Shown: positions 1 through 5,755, counted from the first letter of the stretch. The stretch: 6,218 nt of DNA from Cyanobacteriota bacterium (GCA_027592485.1 JAQCKL010000285.1:1-6218); one strand, 5' to 3'. Translations and numbers: made by a program. Notes: a model not told the origin generated them from the sequence alone.

Positions 1-2
1 TC

Positions 3-1034
3 CCCTGGGACAACGCCGTCCTGCATCTGATCGATCAGACCCGTCTGCCCCTCGAAACCATCATTGAGCCCCAACACACCGTCGAACAGGTGTGGCAGGC
101 GATCAAACAACTGAAAGTGCGGGGGGCTCCGGCCATTGGCATTACGGGGGCCTACGGGTTGGTGATGGGCCTGCAAGCCAAAACCCATCTGGATCGCACC
201 GCCTTTATGGCCGCCCTCGCCGAAACGGCCACCTACCTCGATAGCGCCCGCCCTACTGCCGTCAATCTGCATTGGGCCTTGACCCGACTCAGCACAGTAG
301 CAGCGGCCATGACCGAAGCCACCCCCGCCGAGATCTGGCAGCGCCTAGAGCAAGAAGCCATCCACATTCATGACGAAGATCGCCGATTGTGCCGCGCCAT
401 GGGGGAATACGGCGCACCCTTGATTCAGCCCGGCATGGGGGTATTGACCCACTGCAATGCCGGAGCCCTGGCCACCGCCGAACTGGGCACCGCCCTGGCC
501 CCCATGTATGTGGCCCACGACCGAGGGGTAGCCTTTCGGGTCTATGCCGACGAAACCCGGCCCCTTCTGCAAGGGGCACGGCTCACCAGTTGGGAACTGC
601 AGCAGCACGGCATTGATGTCACCTTGATTTGTGACAACATGGCTGCCCACCTGATGAGCCAGGGACTGATTGACCTGGTAATTGTTGGCACCGATCGCGT
701 TGCCGCCAACGGTGATGTGGCCAACAAAATCGGCACCTTGGGGGTGGCGATCGCCGCCCAATATTTTGGCATCCCGTTTTACGTGGCCTGTCCCTACTCC
801 ACCATTGACCCCGACACCCCCACCGGCAGCGCGATCGTGATCGAGGAGCGGGGGGAAGCCGAGGTCACCCACTTTGGGGCTCGGCGCACTGCCCCAGAGG
901 GCATGGCGGTCCGCAACCCCGCCTTTGATGTCACCCCCCACCCATTGGTAACGGGATTGATTACCGATCGCGGCATTATTTCAGCCCCTTACAGTGAAAA
1001 TCTGAAGCAACATTTGGCCCAGCCCAATCCCTGA
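3..1034 (+). CDS. mtnA: S-methyl-5-thioribose-1-phosphate isomerase (5' end outside window)
   Basis: MtnA converts 5-methylthioribose-1-phosphate to 5-methylthioribulose-1-phosphate, a cytoplasmic step of methionine salvage from methylthioadenosine. The frame is open from base 3 with no stop. Its first visible residues (PWDNAVLHLIDQTRLPLE) already match the family N-terminus, so the true start lies upstream and probably only about ten residues are missing. The GTG at 90 is internal, because family homology begins before it. Visible family blocks are KVRGAPAIGITGAYG near the N-terminus, THCNAGALATAELGT with the catalytic Cys codon at 453-455, ADETRPLLQGARLTSWEL, CDNMAAHLM, and GTDRVAANGDVANKIGT with the catalytic Asp codon at 693-695. 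About 343 residues are visible, close to the usual family length, and both catalytic residues are present. The related eIF2B-like proteins are less likely given these exact motifs. It converges on the DUF262 gene with a 38-base gap and no clear hairpin between them. Confidence 0.96.
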   Translation, partial: PWDNAVLHLIDQTRLPLETIIEPQHTVEQVWQAIKQLKVRGAPAIGITGAYGLVMGLQAKTHLDRTAFMAALAETATYLDSARPTAVNLHWALTRLSTVAAAMTEATPAEIWQRLEQEAIHIHDEDRRLCRAMGEYGAPLIQPGMGVLTHCNAGALATAELGTALAPMYVAHDRGVAFRVYADETRPLLQGARLTSWELQQHGIDVTLICDNMAAHLMSQGLIDLVIVGTDRVAANGDVANKIGTLGVAIAAQYFGIPFYVACPYSTIDPDTPTGSAIVIEERGEAEVTHFGARRTAPEGMAVRNPAFDVTPHPLVTGLITDRGIISAPYSENLKQHLAQPNP

Positions 1035-1072
1035 TCGGATATGGCCCGCGCTAAATCTCACTGCAATCCACC

Positions 1073-2773
1073 TCACCCAAAATCAGCTTGCCAAATATGA
1101 GCGGCCCGTTTAGCCAACTGATTTTGACGTGAAATCACGGTGTCGGGAGACCAGTCCTCCGGCAGTATTTTTTGGGTGAGTTCGTATCGACTGTCCCGGT
1201 AAGCTGCTCGCTTGGCCGCATAGACCCCATTGCCCACTTGACGATTGAGAGAGGCCTCTAAAGGGGTCAGATTGCCCAGGCGATACATCAATGCATCTAT
1301 CTGGGCATCAGTAAACTCTGATTGCCAAGCCTGACTCGGTGACTCCGGCAAAATATGTTCGATGGAAAATCCATCTTCATCGACCTCTCCGCCAGATGCA
1401 TCTTTTTCAAGTTTCCACAGAATATATCGGACCAGCTTTTTTTTCTGCCCCTTTGTCGGAATGGCCAGCAACGAAAAGTCTTGAATAAACTTCTCGTCAG
1501 GCACTGCAAGGGGATGCAACCGATCAAAAACCTGTCTTGGGGAAGTGATGTCGCCCTGGGTAATGGCGATCGCCAATTCGTTGTACCGCTTTTCTAATGC
1601 GTTCGGATTCAAGCTGCTGACAATGGTGTAGCGAAAGGAGAAAATACAAATGAGCTTAAGTAATCGAACAAAATCTTCGGAGGAAAACTTTTTGTGGGCA
1701 GCAAATAGAATGGGATAGGATTGCTTGACTCTAAAGAGCACAAGTTCACGAACATAGGGTTTAGCTCTCGGATGATCGAGCCAAAAATCATCATTGGAGT
1801 TACCCAGGGCCACAAAAAGACCGCCATAGCGATCCAGCTGATCCAACAGGTCAAAGGCTTGCTGAGCATCTTTCACCGATGCGCGTACGAGCTTAAATAG
1901 GCGATCGCGCCGGACTCGATTGATCTGAGTGCTGAGGTAATATCTCAGAAACTCAGGAAACTTCTCCATCTGAACCGTATCAATGATTCTCTTCCACTGC
2001 CTTTGGGCACGTTGTAAGTCATCTGGCCCTTGAAACAGAGAGAATAGGTAGTTCTTGAGTAAATCGGTGGAGCTTAACTCAATGCCTCGGGCATTTAGGG
2101 TCTCAAAGACGGTATAGGCTTTGAGCTGATCTTCAACATCAATTTGAATAAAGAGTAGCCCCTCAGCAACGGTATTCGTCAAAAATCCAGCGAGGGCTTC
2201 CCCTGTCCAAGGCTCTGTTTGAAGTGCATCTAGAGCCTCTGAAAAATACTCGAAAGCCTCCCAAATAAGCTGATTGGATTGAGACAAAGACCGAATATTG
2301 TATGGTTTCCTCAGGTTGATCAAGTTGTCTTGATAGAACGCGTTATTGCTTGCATTTAAAATTAGCTTGCTTGAATAGGTTAAAGAGCGGGGATCTTTAT
2401 CCCCTAAATACGTTCGCCTTAAGATCGTTTGCCGCTCTTGGTTGACATCCGCCTGCTGCCCTTGATCGATCAACCCTTGGATTTTGTTGATCACCGCGAT
2501 CGCCAAAATGCTCAGCGTTGCCAATCTTTGCTGTCCGTCGATAATCGTAAATTCTTTGTCTGAATGGTCATGGCCATGGAGCACAAGTGCCCCCATGTAG
2601 TGGCTGGAATTAGGCTGGGTGTGAAGGGTGACAATATCCTGCCAAAGATCTTCCCAATTCTCCTCGCCCCAAGAATAGTCCCGCTGAAAGATCGGCACCT
2701 GATAAATCTTGCCATTGCCGATCAAGTTGCCAAAATTAGTGGTGCGTGTATCTAGCAGGTTTGTCCTAGCCAT
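1073..2773 (-). CDS. DUF262/DUF1524 protein, GmrSD-like type IV restriction endonuclease candidate
   Basis: This intact 566-residue protein has the layout of fused GmrS-GmrD proteins. The N-terminal DUF262 (ParB-like fold) region carries YQVPIFQRDYSW at residues 24-35, HYMGALV near 58-64 and IIDGQQRLATL at 77-87; the DGQQR motif belongs to the nucleotide-using site of this family. A second DUF262 block, VFETLNARGIELSSTDLLKN, lies at 222-241. The C-terminal DUF1524 (HNH/beta-beta-alpha-metal nuclease type) carries IEHILP at 471-476 with the probable general base His473, then RLGNLTPLEASLN around Asn501, and K521/Y525. All motifs expected for activity are present. GmrSD enzymes cut DNA with modified (for example glucosylated hydroxymethyl) cytosine; SspE and BrxU share this architecture, so the actual trigger is unknown. 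The ATG at 2771-2773 gives a family-like N-terminus but has no clear Shine-Dalgarno. The gene is more AT-rich than its neighbours and stands alone between housekeeping-type genes. Confidence 0.9.
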   Translation of the reverse strand: MARTNLLDTRTTNFGNLIGNGKIYQVPIFQRDYSWGEENWEDLWQDIVTLHTQPNSSHYMGALVLHGHDHSDKEFTIIDGQQRLATLSILAIAVINKIQGLIDQGQQADVNQERQTILRRTYLGDKDPRSLTYSSKLILNASNNAFYQDNLINLRKPYNIRSLSQSNQLIWEAFEYFSEALDALQTEPWTGEALAGFLTNTVAEGLLFIQIDVEDQLKAYTVFETLNARGIELSSTDLLKNYLFSLFQGPDDLQRAQRQWKRIIDTVQMEKFPEFLRYYLSTQINRVRRDRLFKLVRASVKDAQQAFDLLDQLDRYGGLFVALGNSNDDFWLDHPRAKPYVRELVLFRVKQSYPILFAAHKKFSSEDFVRLLKLICIFSFRYTIVSSLNPNALEKRYNELAIAITQGDITSPRQVFDRLHPLAVPDEKFIQDFSLLAIPTKGQKKKLVRYILWKLEKDASGGEVDEDGFSIEHILPESPSQAWQSEFTDAQIDALMYRLGNLTPLEASLNRQVGNGVYAAKRAAYRDSRYELTQKILPEDWSPDTVISRQNQLAKRAAHIWQADFG

Positions 2774-2803
2774 AGATCAAAAGCGAATTGCTCGGCTTTA
2801 ACC

Positions 2804-2809
2804 TTTATA
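2804..2809 (-). promoter_or_regulatory. Possible -10 element for the DUF262 gene
   Basis: Read on the minus strand, TATAAA lies 30 bases upstream of the ATG at 2773, a plausible distance for a -10 box with a short leader. The hexamer 17 bases further upstream (ACGAAT) is a poor -35 match. The 79-base gap between the divergent starts must hold signals for both genes. On the plus strand the same spot reads TATAAC, so it could instead serve the exporter, again without a good -35. Confidence 0.3.
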
Positions 2810-2852
2810 ACGTGAGTCGTTGATTAATTCGTTTTACCCAAAGTGAGGACGC

Positions 2853-3743
2853 TTGGTTTATCTCAAATTGCTGCTCACCATGGCCCTGTGGGGCGGCACC
2901 TTTATTGCCGGTCGGACCCTGGCCCAAACCCTCAGCCCCTATAGCGCGGCCTTTTGTCGCTTTGCCGTGGCGGCGGTGGGCATGGGGATCCTGCTATGGA
3001 GCCAAGGGGAACGGCTGCCCCGCCTGAAGTCGGTCCAAGTGCTGCCCGTGGTGGTGTTGGGGCTCAGCGGAGTATTGGCCTACAACGTCTGCTTTTTCTC
3101 TGGACTGCAGACCATCACCGCCAGTCGGGCCGGGCTGATCATTGCCTTAAACCCGGTGCTGATCACCCTCTGCTCAGCAGTCATGTTTCGCCATCGGTTA
3201 TCCGCGATGACCCTAGCGGGAACTGGGATCGCGCTGGTCGGGACGGCGCTAGTTTTGAGTGATGGGCATCTCCAGACCTTACTGACCCAAGGGATCAGCC
3301 GGGGGGATCTCTGGCTGTTGGGCTCTGTCAGCAGTTGGGTGGTCTATTCCTTAGTGGGCAAACAGGTAATGGGGACTTTATCACCCCTGGCAACGGCGAC
3401 CTACAGCATTTGGGTGGGGGCGATCGCCCTCTTTCCCCTAGCCATCCATCAAGGGTTGTGGCAAAGTCTACCGGTGCAACCCCTGGTGGCTTGGGTGGGC
3501 CTGATGTATCTGGGCCTGTTGGGGACGGTGTTGGGATTTAGCTGGTATTACGAGGGCATCAAAACCCTGGGTGCGCCTCGGGCGGCGATTTTCATCAACC
3601 TGGTGCCGGTTTTTGCCGTCAGTTTTGGGGTGCTACTGCTGCGAGAATCATTTTCCCCCGCCATGGCCCTCGGCGGTGGCCTGGTGGCCCTGGGGGTCGT
3701 CGGCGTGAACTGGCCCCAATCGCCCAAAAACAGCTCACTTTAG
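2853..3743 (+). CDS. EamA/DMT-superfamily transporter (probable metabolite or drug exporter)
   Basis: The 296-residue protein is an inner-membrane carrier of the drug/metabolite transporter superfamily, built from two five-helix EamA repeats. Ten hydrophobic segments fall near residues 6-24, 30-50, 62-82, 90-110, 117-136, 151-173, 179-199, 209-231, 243-263 and 268-287. The N-terminal ALWGGTFIAGR and the LNPVLITL and INLVPVFAV motifs at the fourth and ninth helices are typical of EamA proteins. The start chosen is TTG at 2853: an in-frame stop lies just upstream (2844-2846), GAGG ends four bases before the TTG, and the residues from TTG onward complete the first helix. The next in-frame ATG, at 2880, would cut that helix. 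The substrate cannot be read from sequence; family members export amino acids, purine-related compounds or drugs. The TetR gene follows on the same strand after 81 bases and is the best candidate regulator. Confidence 0.92.
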   Translation: MVYLKLLLTMALWGGTFIAGRTLAQTLSPYSAAFCRFAVAAVGMGILLWSQGERLPRLKSVQVLPVVVLGLSGVLAYNVCFFSGLQTITASRAGLIIALNPVLITLCSAVMFRHRLSAMTLAGTGIALVGTALVLSDGHLQTLLTQGISRGDLWLLGSVSSWVVYSLVGKQVMGTLSPLATATYSIWVGAIALFPLAIHQGLWQSLPVQPLVAWVGLMYLGLLGTVLGFSWYYEGIKTLGAPRAAIFINLVPVFAVSFGVLLLRESFSPAMALGGGLVALGVVGVNWPQSPKNSSL

Positions 3744-3744
3744 T

Positions 3745-3778
3745 TTCGGTCGATCACGAATATTGACCGAACGGTCTA
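3745..3778. promoter_or_regulatory. TetR-type operator: 16-bp palindrome plus an extra half-site
   Basis: TTGACCGAACGGTCTA at 3763-3778 is a dyad with arms GACCG and CGGTC around AA; only the second outermost base breaks symmetry. The form TAGACCG...CGGTCTA is typical of operators bound by several TetR-family repressors, including NemR-like and LmrA/QacR-like proteins. A further half-site, TTCGGTC at 3745-3751, is inverted relative to GACCGAA at 3765-3771 and repeats the CGGTC of the right arm exactly 25 bases upstream. Its position on the -35 of the adjacent TetR gene supports autorepression. Confidence 0.55.
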
Positions 3779-3792
3779 GATTCTGTTAGGCT
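3763..3792 (+). promoter_or_regulatory. Candidate promoter of the TetR-family gene
   Basis: TTGACC at 3763-3768 is a five-of-six match to the -35 consensus. It is followed after 18 bases by TAGGCT at 3787-3792, which keeps the first two and last conserved positions of a -10 box. The TetR ATG is at 3825, giving a leader of roughly 25 bases. The -35 and spacer overlap the GACCG/CGGTC palindrome, so a bound repressor would block polymerase. This is read by eye and no start site is known. Confidence 0.5.
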
Positions 3793-3824
3793 CATGCCGT
3801 AGAGATTCATCCAATCGGTGTCCT

Positions 3825-4415
3825 ATGACTCGCGGTCCCTGTAAGCAGTTCGATACCGAGGTCGCCCTCGCCCAGGCAATGGAAGTGTTTCGGGCTCACG
3901 GCTATGAGGCTGCCAGCCTCTCCGAACTGCTGAAGCACATGGGCATCGGCAAAAAAAGCCTCTACGACACCTTTGGCAATAAGCAGTCCCTGTTTCTCAA
4001 AGCCCTGGAGCACTATGCCCACATCCAGATCCGGGGGAGCCGCGATCGCCTCTCCGCCCCCGGCTCCCCCCTCGGCCATCTGAAGCAGTTACTGCTGGAC
4101 TGGCAGCAGGAGAATAGCCAGCCCGGTAGTTGCGGCTGTATGTTTGGCAATAACATTGCCGATTTCAATACTGATGACACTGCGATCGCCCAGGTGATGC
4201 GAGCCTACTTGCAGCAAATGGAAGATGCCTTCTGCTCGGCCCTCACCCGTGCCCAAGCGGCGGGGGAAGTCAACCCTAAGGCCGACCCGCGCGATTTGGC
4301 CCGGTTGCTGCTCTGCACCACCCAGGGCATTGCCCTGCTGGGTCGCGTCATGGAAAACGACAGCACCTTAGCTGGCACCGTCCGAGCCACTTTAGCCCTC
4401 CTGGCAAGCGGCTAA
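3825..4415 (+). CDS. TetR/AcrR-family transcriptional repressor
   Basis: This 196-residue protein is a one-component, ligand-responsive DNA-binding regulator of the cytoplasm. The TetR_N domain spans about residues 8-57: a first helix (TEVALAQAMEVFRAHGYEA), then the helix-turn-helix with SLSELLKHMGIGKKSLYDTFGNKQSLF at 31-57, the signature of the family. The helical remainder forms the ligand and dimer domain. It contains SCGCMFGNN at 102-110, matching the GC(L/M)xGN motif of the NemR/YxaF-like group of TetR proteins. Cys103 and Cys105 sit side by side in this motif, so thiol sensing is possible but unproven. The ATG at 3825 has only a weak GGTG upstream; no better in-frame start is seen between it and the promoter. 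The palindrome about 50 bases upstream suggests autorepression. The likely targets are itself and the exporter just upstream or the membrane protein downstream, but the ligand is unknown. Confidence 0.93.
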   Translation: MTRGPCKQFDTEVALAQAMEVFRAHGYEAASLSELLKHMGIGKKSLYDTFGNKQSLFLKALEHYAHIQIRGSRDRLSAPGSPLGHLKQLLLDWQQENSQPGSCGCMFGNNIADFNTDDTAIAQVMRAYLQQMEDAFCSALTRAQAAGEVNPKADPRDLARLLLCTTQGIALLGRVMENDSTLAGTVRATLALLASG

Positions 4416-4578
4416 GGAATGCGAGCTCCATCAGCCCCCCCCGCCTAGGGGCAGCGCAATTGAATAGAATAGCAGGGGCAATGCAGAAGCCGCTCGGTTT
4501 CCCTGCTTCTACGGCCTTGGCCCAAAGCCCATGGCATAGAACAGGTGAAGCCATCCCAATCACCTAGGGTTGTAGGGA
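4416..4578. other. Intergenic gap between the TetR gene and the membrane protein
   Basis: No gene is seen here. The stretch holds a C-run and short G-run after the TetR stop (about 4434-4451), a TAGAAT hexamer at 4465-4470 that could act as a -10 but has no -35 partner, and a 7-bp inverted repeat AGCAGGG (4471-4477) / CCCTGCT (4501-4507). The inverted repeat has a 23-base loop and no T-run, so it is not a standard terminator. AGGG at 4566-4569 is a fair Shine-Dalgarno for the next gene. Confidence 0.4.
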
Positions 4579-5142
4579 ATGCCGAAAATTCTCAAAAGCG
4601 TGCTCGGGGTGTTAGGGGGGCTCACCGCCATAGGCTTGGGCCTCATCACCTATGCCTCTACCTGGGGGCTGGTGCCTTACCAACCTGATGTGGATGAATT
4701 CAACCTGTCCTTGGATTTCTCGCCCGCGACCCGTGCCGCCATGGAGCCGGTGATGGTAGGCGGGCACTGGTTCATTTCCGACGGGCAGGATATATGGATG
4801 AGATTTAAACGGCCCGAGGTTGACTCAGCCGCCCATGCCACCCTCGATGCCTTTATCCCAGATTTTTCAGATGACGGGCAATGTGACCCTGCCGAGAAAG
4901 TCATTGTCAAAGATTGGTTTCTCAAGCGGGTTTCGCAGCCCACCTTCCTCTCTCGGTTAACGCCGTGGCCCGAACTGGACCCAGTTGACCGACTAAGCCT
5001 CGAAGACACTGCCCAGCTCGACTGCATCTACAGCCCCAACCTTTCGGTCAGTTCGCGCTCACCGAGTGGCTGCAACCGTTGGTGGTTACACAGTCGCAAG
5101 ACCGCTTTTGTCTACGTCCGTTGGTCCTGCTACAATCGCTGA
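4579..5142 (+). CDS. Hypothetical membrane-anchored protein with four extracytoplasmic cysteines
   Basis: I do not recognise a family for this 187-residue protein. Residues about 5-28 (after the basic start MPKILKS) form one hydrophobic segment that fits an N-terminal signal anchor, with the rest in the periplasm or thylakoid lumen. The soluble part is rich in Asp, Pro and Trp. Cysteines occur only at 102, 149, 165 and 184, all after the anchor, which would fit two disulfide bonds. The C-terminal block SPSGCNRWWLHSRKTAFVYVRWSCYNR-like region (residues 161-187) has two of these cysteines and several aromatics and looks like a folded beta element rather than a frameshifted tail. AGGG nine bases upstream of the ATG supports the start. 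It lies 163 bases after the TetR gene on the same strand, so it could be co-transcribed or separately controlled. It is probably real by codon pattern and length; the function is unknown. Confidence 0.75.
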   Translation: MPKILKSVLGVLGGLTAIGLGLITYASTWGLVPYQPDVDEFNLSLDFSPATRAAMEPVMVGGHWFISDGQDIWMRFKRPEVDSAAHATLDAFIPDFSDDGQCDPAEKVIVKDWFLKRVSQPTFLSRLTPWPELDPVDRLSLEDTAQLDCIYSPNLSVSSRSPSGCNRWWLHSRKTAFVYVRWSCYNR

Positions 5143-5166
5143 CCCGATCTCTGGCCCGATCTCTGC
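5143..5166 (+). repeat. Tandem 12-bp direct repeat (two copies)
   Basis: CCCGATCTCTGG is followed directly by CCCGATCTCTGC, starting at the base after the upstream TGA stop. There are only two units, with one mismatch at the last position. It resembles a slippage duplication; no function is evident. Confidence 0.6.
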
Positions 5167-5204
5167 CCCACTCAGCTGCTGTCCTAAACAAAGTGGCCAA
5201 AGCG

Positions 5205-5245
5205 ATATTTGGGAGCAAAGCGGATCTATGAAACAACCCAAATGT
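5205..5245. repeat. Inverted repeat ATTTGGG/CCCAAAT with a 23-base loop
   Basis: ATTTGGG at 5207-5213 pairs with CCCAAAT at 5237-5243, and the stem extends outward by a T-G wobble and an A-T pair. The nearest T-run (TTTTT near 5265-5270) is about twenty bases beyond the stem, so a rho-independent terminator is doubtful. It is the main dyad in the first half of the gene-free stretch 5143-5407 and may end the upstream transcript or be accidental. Confidence 0.3.
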
Positions 5246-5323
5246 TCATTGCAAACAATAATAATTTTTGTCCAGTGATACGCCGAATCAGCCTTGGCCA
5301 TGACTAGATCAGAGTAGATACGC

Positions 5324-5353
5324 TTGCCGCCCTGATGAAATCATTGCTGAAAT
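5324..5353 (+). promoter_or_regulatory. Weak promoter candidate for the EPTA-repeat small gene
   Basis: TTGCCG at 5324-5329 and TGAAAT at 5348-5353 are spaced by 18 bases, and each matches the consensus at four of six positions. This would give a leader of about 50 bases containing the hairpin at 5372-5396. A second -10-like hexamer, TAGATA at 5315-5320, lies too close to TTGGCC (5294-5299; 15 bases). The assignment is tentative. Confidence 0.3.
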
Positions 5354-5361
5354 GTCATTTC
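5349..5361. promoter_or_regulatory. 13-bp palindrome GAAATGTCATTTC
   Basis: The arms GAAATG and CATTTC are perfect inverted copies around one central T. The motif overlaps the candidate -10 box upstream of the small gene. TGAAATCATT at 5336-5345 is a near copy of its left portion, offset by 12 bases. An operator is possible, but no regulator can be named. Confidence 0.35.
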
Positions 5362-5370
5362 TGGTCTTGG

Positions 5371-5397
5371 TTTCTAGGGACAGCACAGCCCTAGGAG
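5371..5397 (+). promoter_or_regulatory. Leader hairpin enclosing the Shine-Dalgarno of the small gene
   Basis: CTAGGG at 5374-5379 pairs perfectly with CCCTAG at 5389-5394 across a nine-base loop (ACAGCACAG). The stem can continue with T5373-G5395, T5372-A5396 and T5371-G5397. The best ribosome-binding site, AGGAG at 5393-5397, ten bases before the ATG at 5408, is entirely in the 3' arm. If it forms in the mRNA, it would limit translation initiation. There is no T-run, so it is not a terminator. Confidence 0.5.
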
Positions 5398-5407
5398 CTT
5401 TGCCCCC

Positions 5408-5755
5408 ATGAAACACAACCGCCAAGAATTCCAACGCGTCCGCGAACCGCAACTGCATGAGCTTCGCCAGCCGCTTACGGTCAGTCCCGCGCCCTTAACT
5501 GAGACTGCTGTTGCCGAACCTACTGCGGAACCCACTGCCGAACCCACTGCCAAGCCCTCCCAAGGCTGGTTTGGTCAGCTGCGCCAAGGGTTAGCTCAAT
5601 GGTCTGCCACCCGCTCAGAACCCCGAATTAGCGCCAGCACCGATCCATCTGGGCAAACCTGGTGGCGGGCCTATAATCCCCGCACTCAAGAACTGAAGTG
5701 GCTGGATTCTGAGGCCGAAGTGATGCTCTGGCTAGACACCCAGCCCTGTTTTTAA
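5408..5755 (+). CDS. Small protein with EPTA tandem repeat and WW...WL C-terminal segment
   Basis: This 115-residue protein has no predicted membrane segment or signal peptide. The N-terminal third is polar and probably disordered, ending in three tandem EPTA units (residues 37-48) followed by KP. The second half is more structured: GWFGQLRQGLAQWSATRSEP, then GQTWWRAYNPRTQELKWLDSEAEVMLWLD at about 82-110. I recall this C-terminal pattern (WW.AY.P.T.E...L.SE.EV..WL) from small uncharacterised cyanobacterial proteins but cannot give it a name or function. The ATG at 5408 is preceded by AGGAG at a ten-base spacing, which decides the start. The gene converges on the ruvC remnant with 87 bases between the stops. 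The position next to ruvC may be conserved in relatives but I cannot check that. Its status as a real gene is well supported by the strong Shine-Dalgarno and the conserved-looking C-terminus. Confidence 0.78.
   Translation: MKHNRQEFQRVREPQLHELRQPLTVSPAPLTETAVAEPTAEPTAEPTAKPSQGWFGQLRQGLAQWSATRSEPRISASTDPSGQTWWRAYNPRTQELKWLDSEAEVMLWLDTQPCF
5516..5551 (+). repeat. In-frame 12-bp minisatellite encoding (EPTA)3
   Basis: Three consecutive 12-base units occur: GAACCTACTGCG, GAACCCACTGCC and GAACCCACTGCC. The last two are identical and the first differs at two third-codon positions. The unit length is a multiple of three, so copy-number change would keep the reading frame. Confidence 0.85.

Larger units (their letters stand above)
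747..4189. repeat. Seven HIP1 octamers (GCGATCGC)
   Basis: Copies start at 747, 1566, 1901, 2496, 3420, 4042 and 4182. This palindrome is strongly over-represented in many cyanobacterial genomes and is the clearest taxonomic marker here. All copies lie inside coding regions, three of them inside the AT-richer DUF262 gene. None occurs in the last 2 kb. Confidence 0.9.

Noticed and set aside
345..941. Long minus-strand open frame (198 codons) opposite mtnA
   Set aside because: It is the mirror of a strongly conserved, motif-complete mtnA, and its translation is a low-complexity Gly/Val-rich sequence with no family features.
2954..3262. Plus-strand open frame inside the exporter gene
   Set aside because: It is an out-of-frame reading of the EamA gene, rich in Gly, Arg and Pro, with no ribosome-binding site or recognisable domain.
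3807..4079. Minus-strand open frame opposite the TetR helix-turn-helix region
   Set aside because: The TetR frame has the family signature throughout; the opposite frame shows no domain and would cross the promoter-proximal leader.
4471..4507. Inverted repeat AGCAGGG/CCCTGCT as a terminator after the TetR gene
   Set aside because: The loop is 23 bases, no T-run follows, and a competing pairing AGAAGC (4485-4490) with GCTTCT (4505-4510) exists, so a stable terminator hairpin is not supported.
5020..5142. Frameshift at the C-terminus of the 187-residue protein
   Set aside because: The last residues look compositionally different at first, but the aromatic/cysteine pattern (GCNRWW, WSCYNR) appears native and neither alternative frame gives a better continuation.
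5143..5166. CRISPR-like repeat
   Set aside because: Only two 12-base units occur, directly adjacent without spacers, so this is a short tandem duplication.
5066..5278. Plus-strand open frame overlapping the end of the 187-residue protein
   Set aside because: It has no ribosome-binding site and no conserved features, and it spans the tandem repeat; the overlapping frame with a membrane anchor and Shine-Dalgarno is the better gene.
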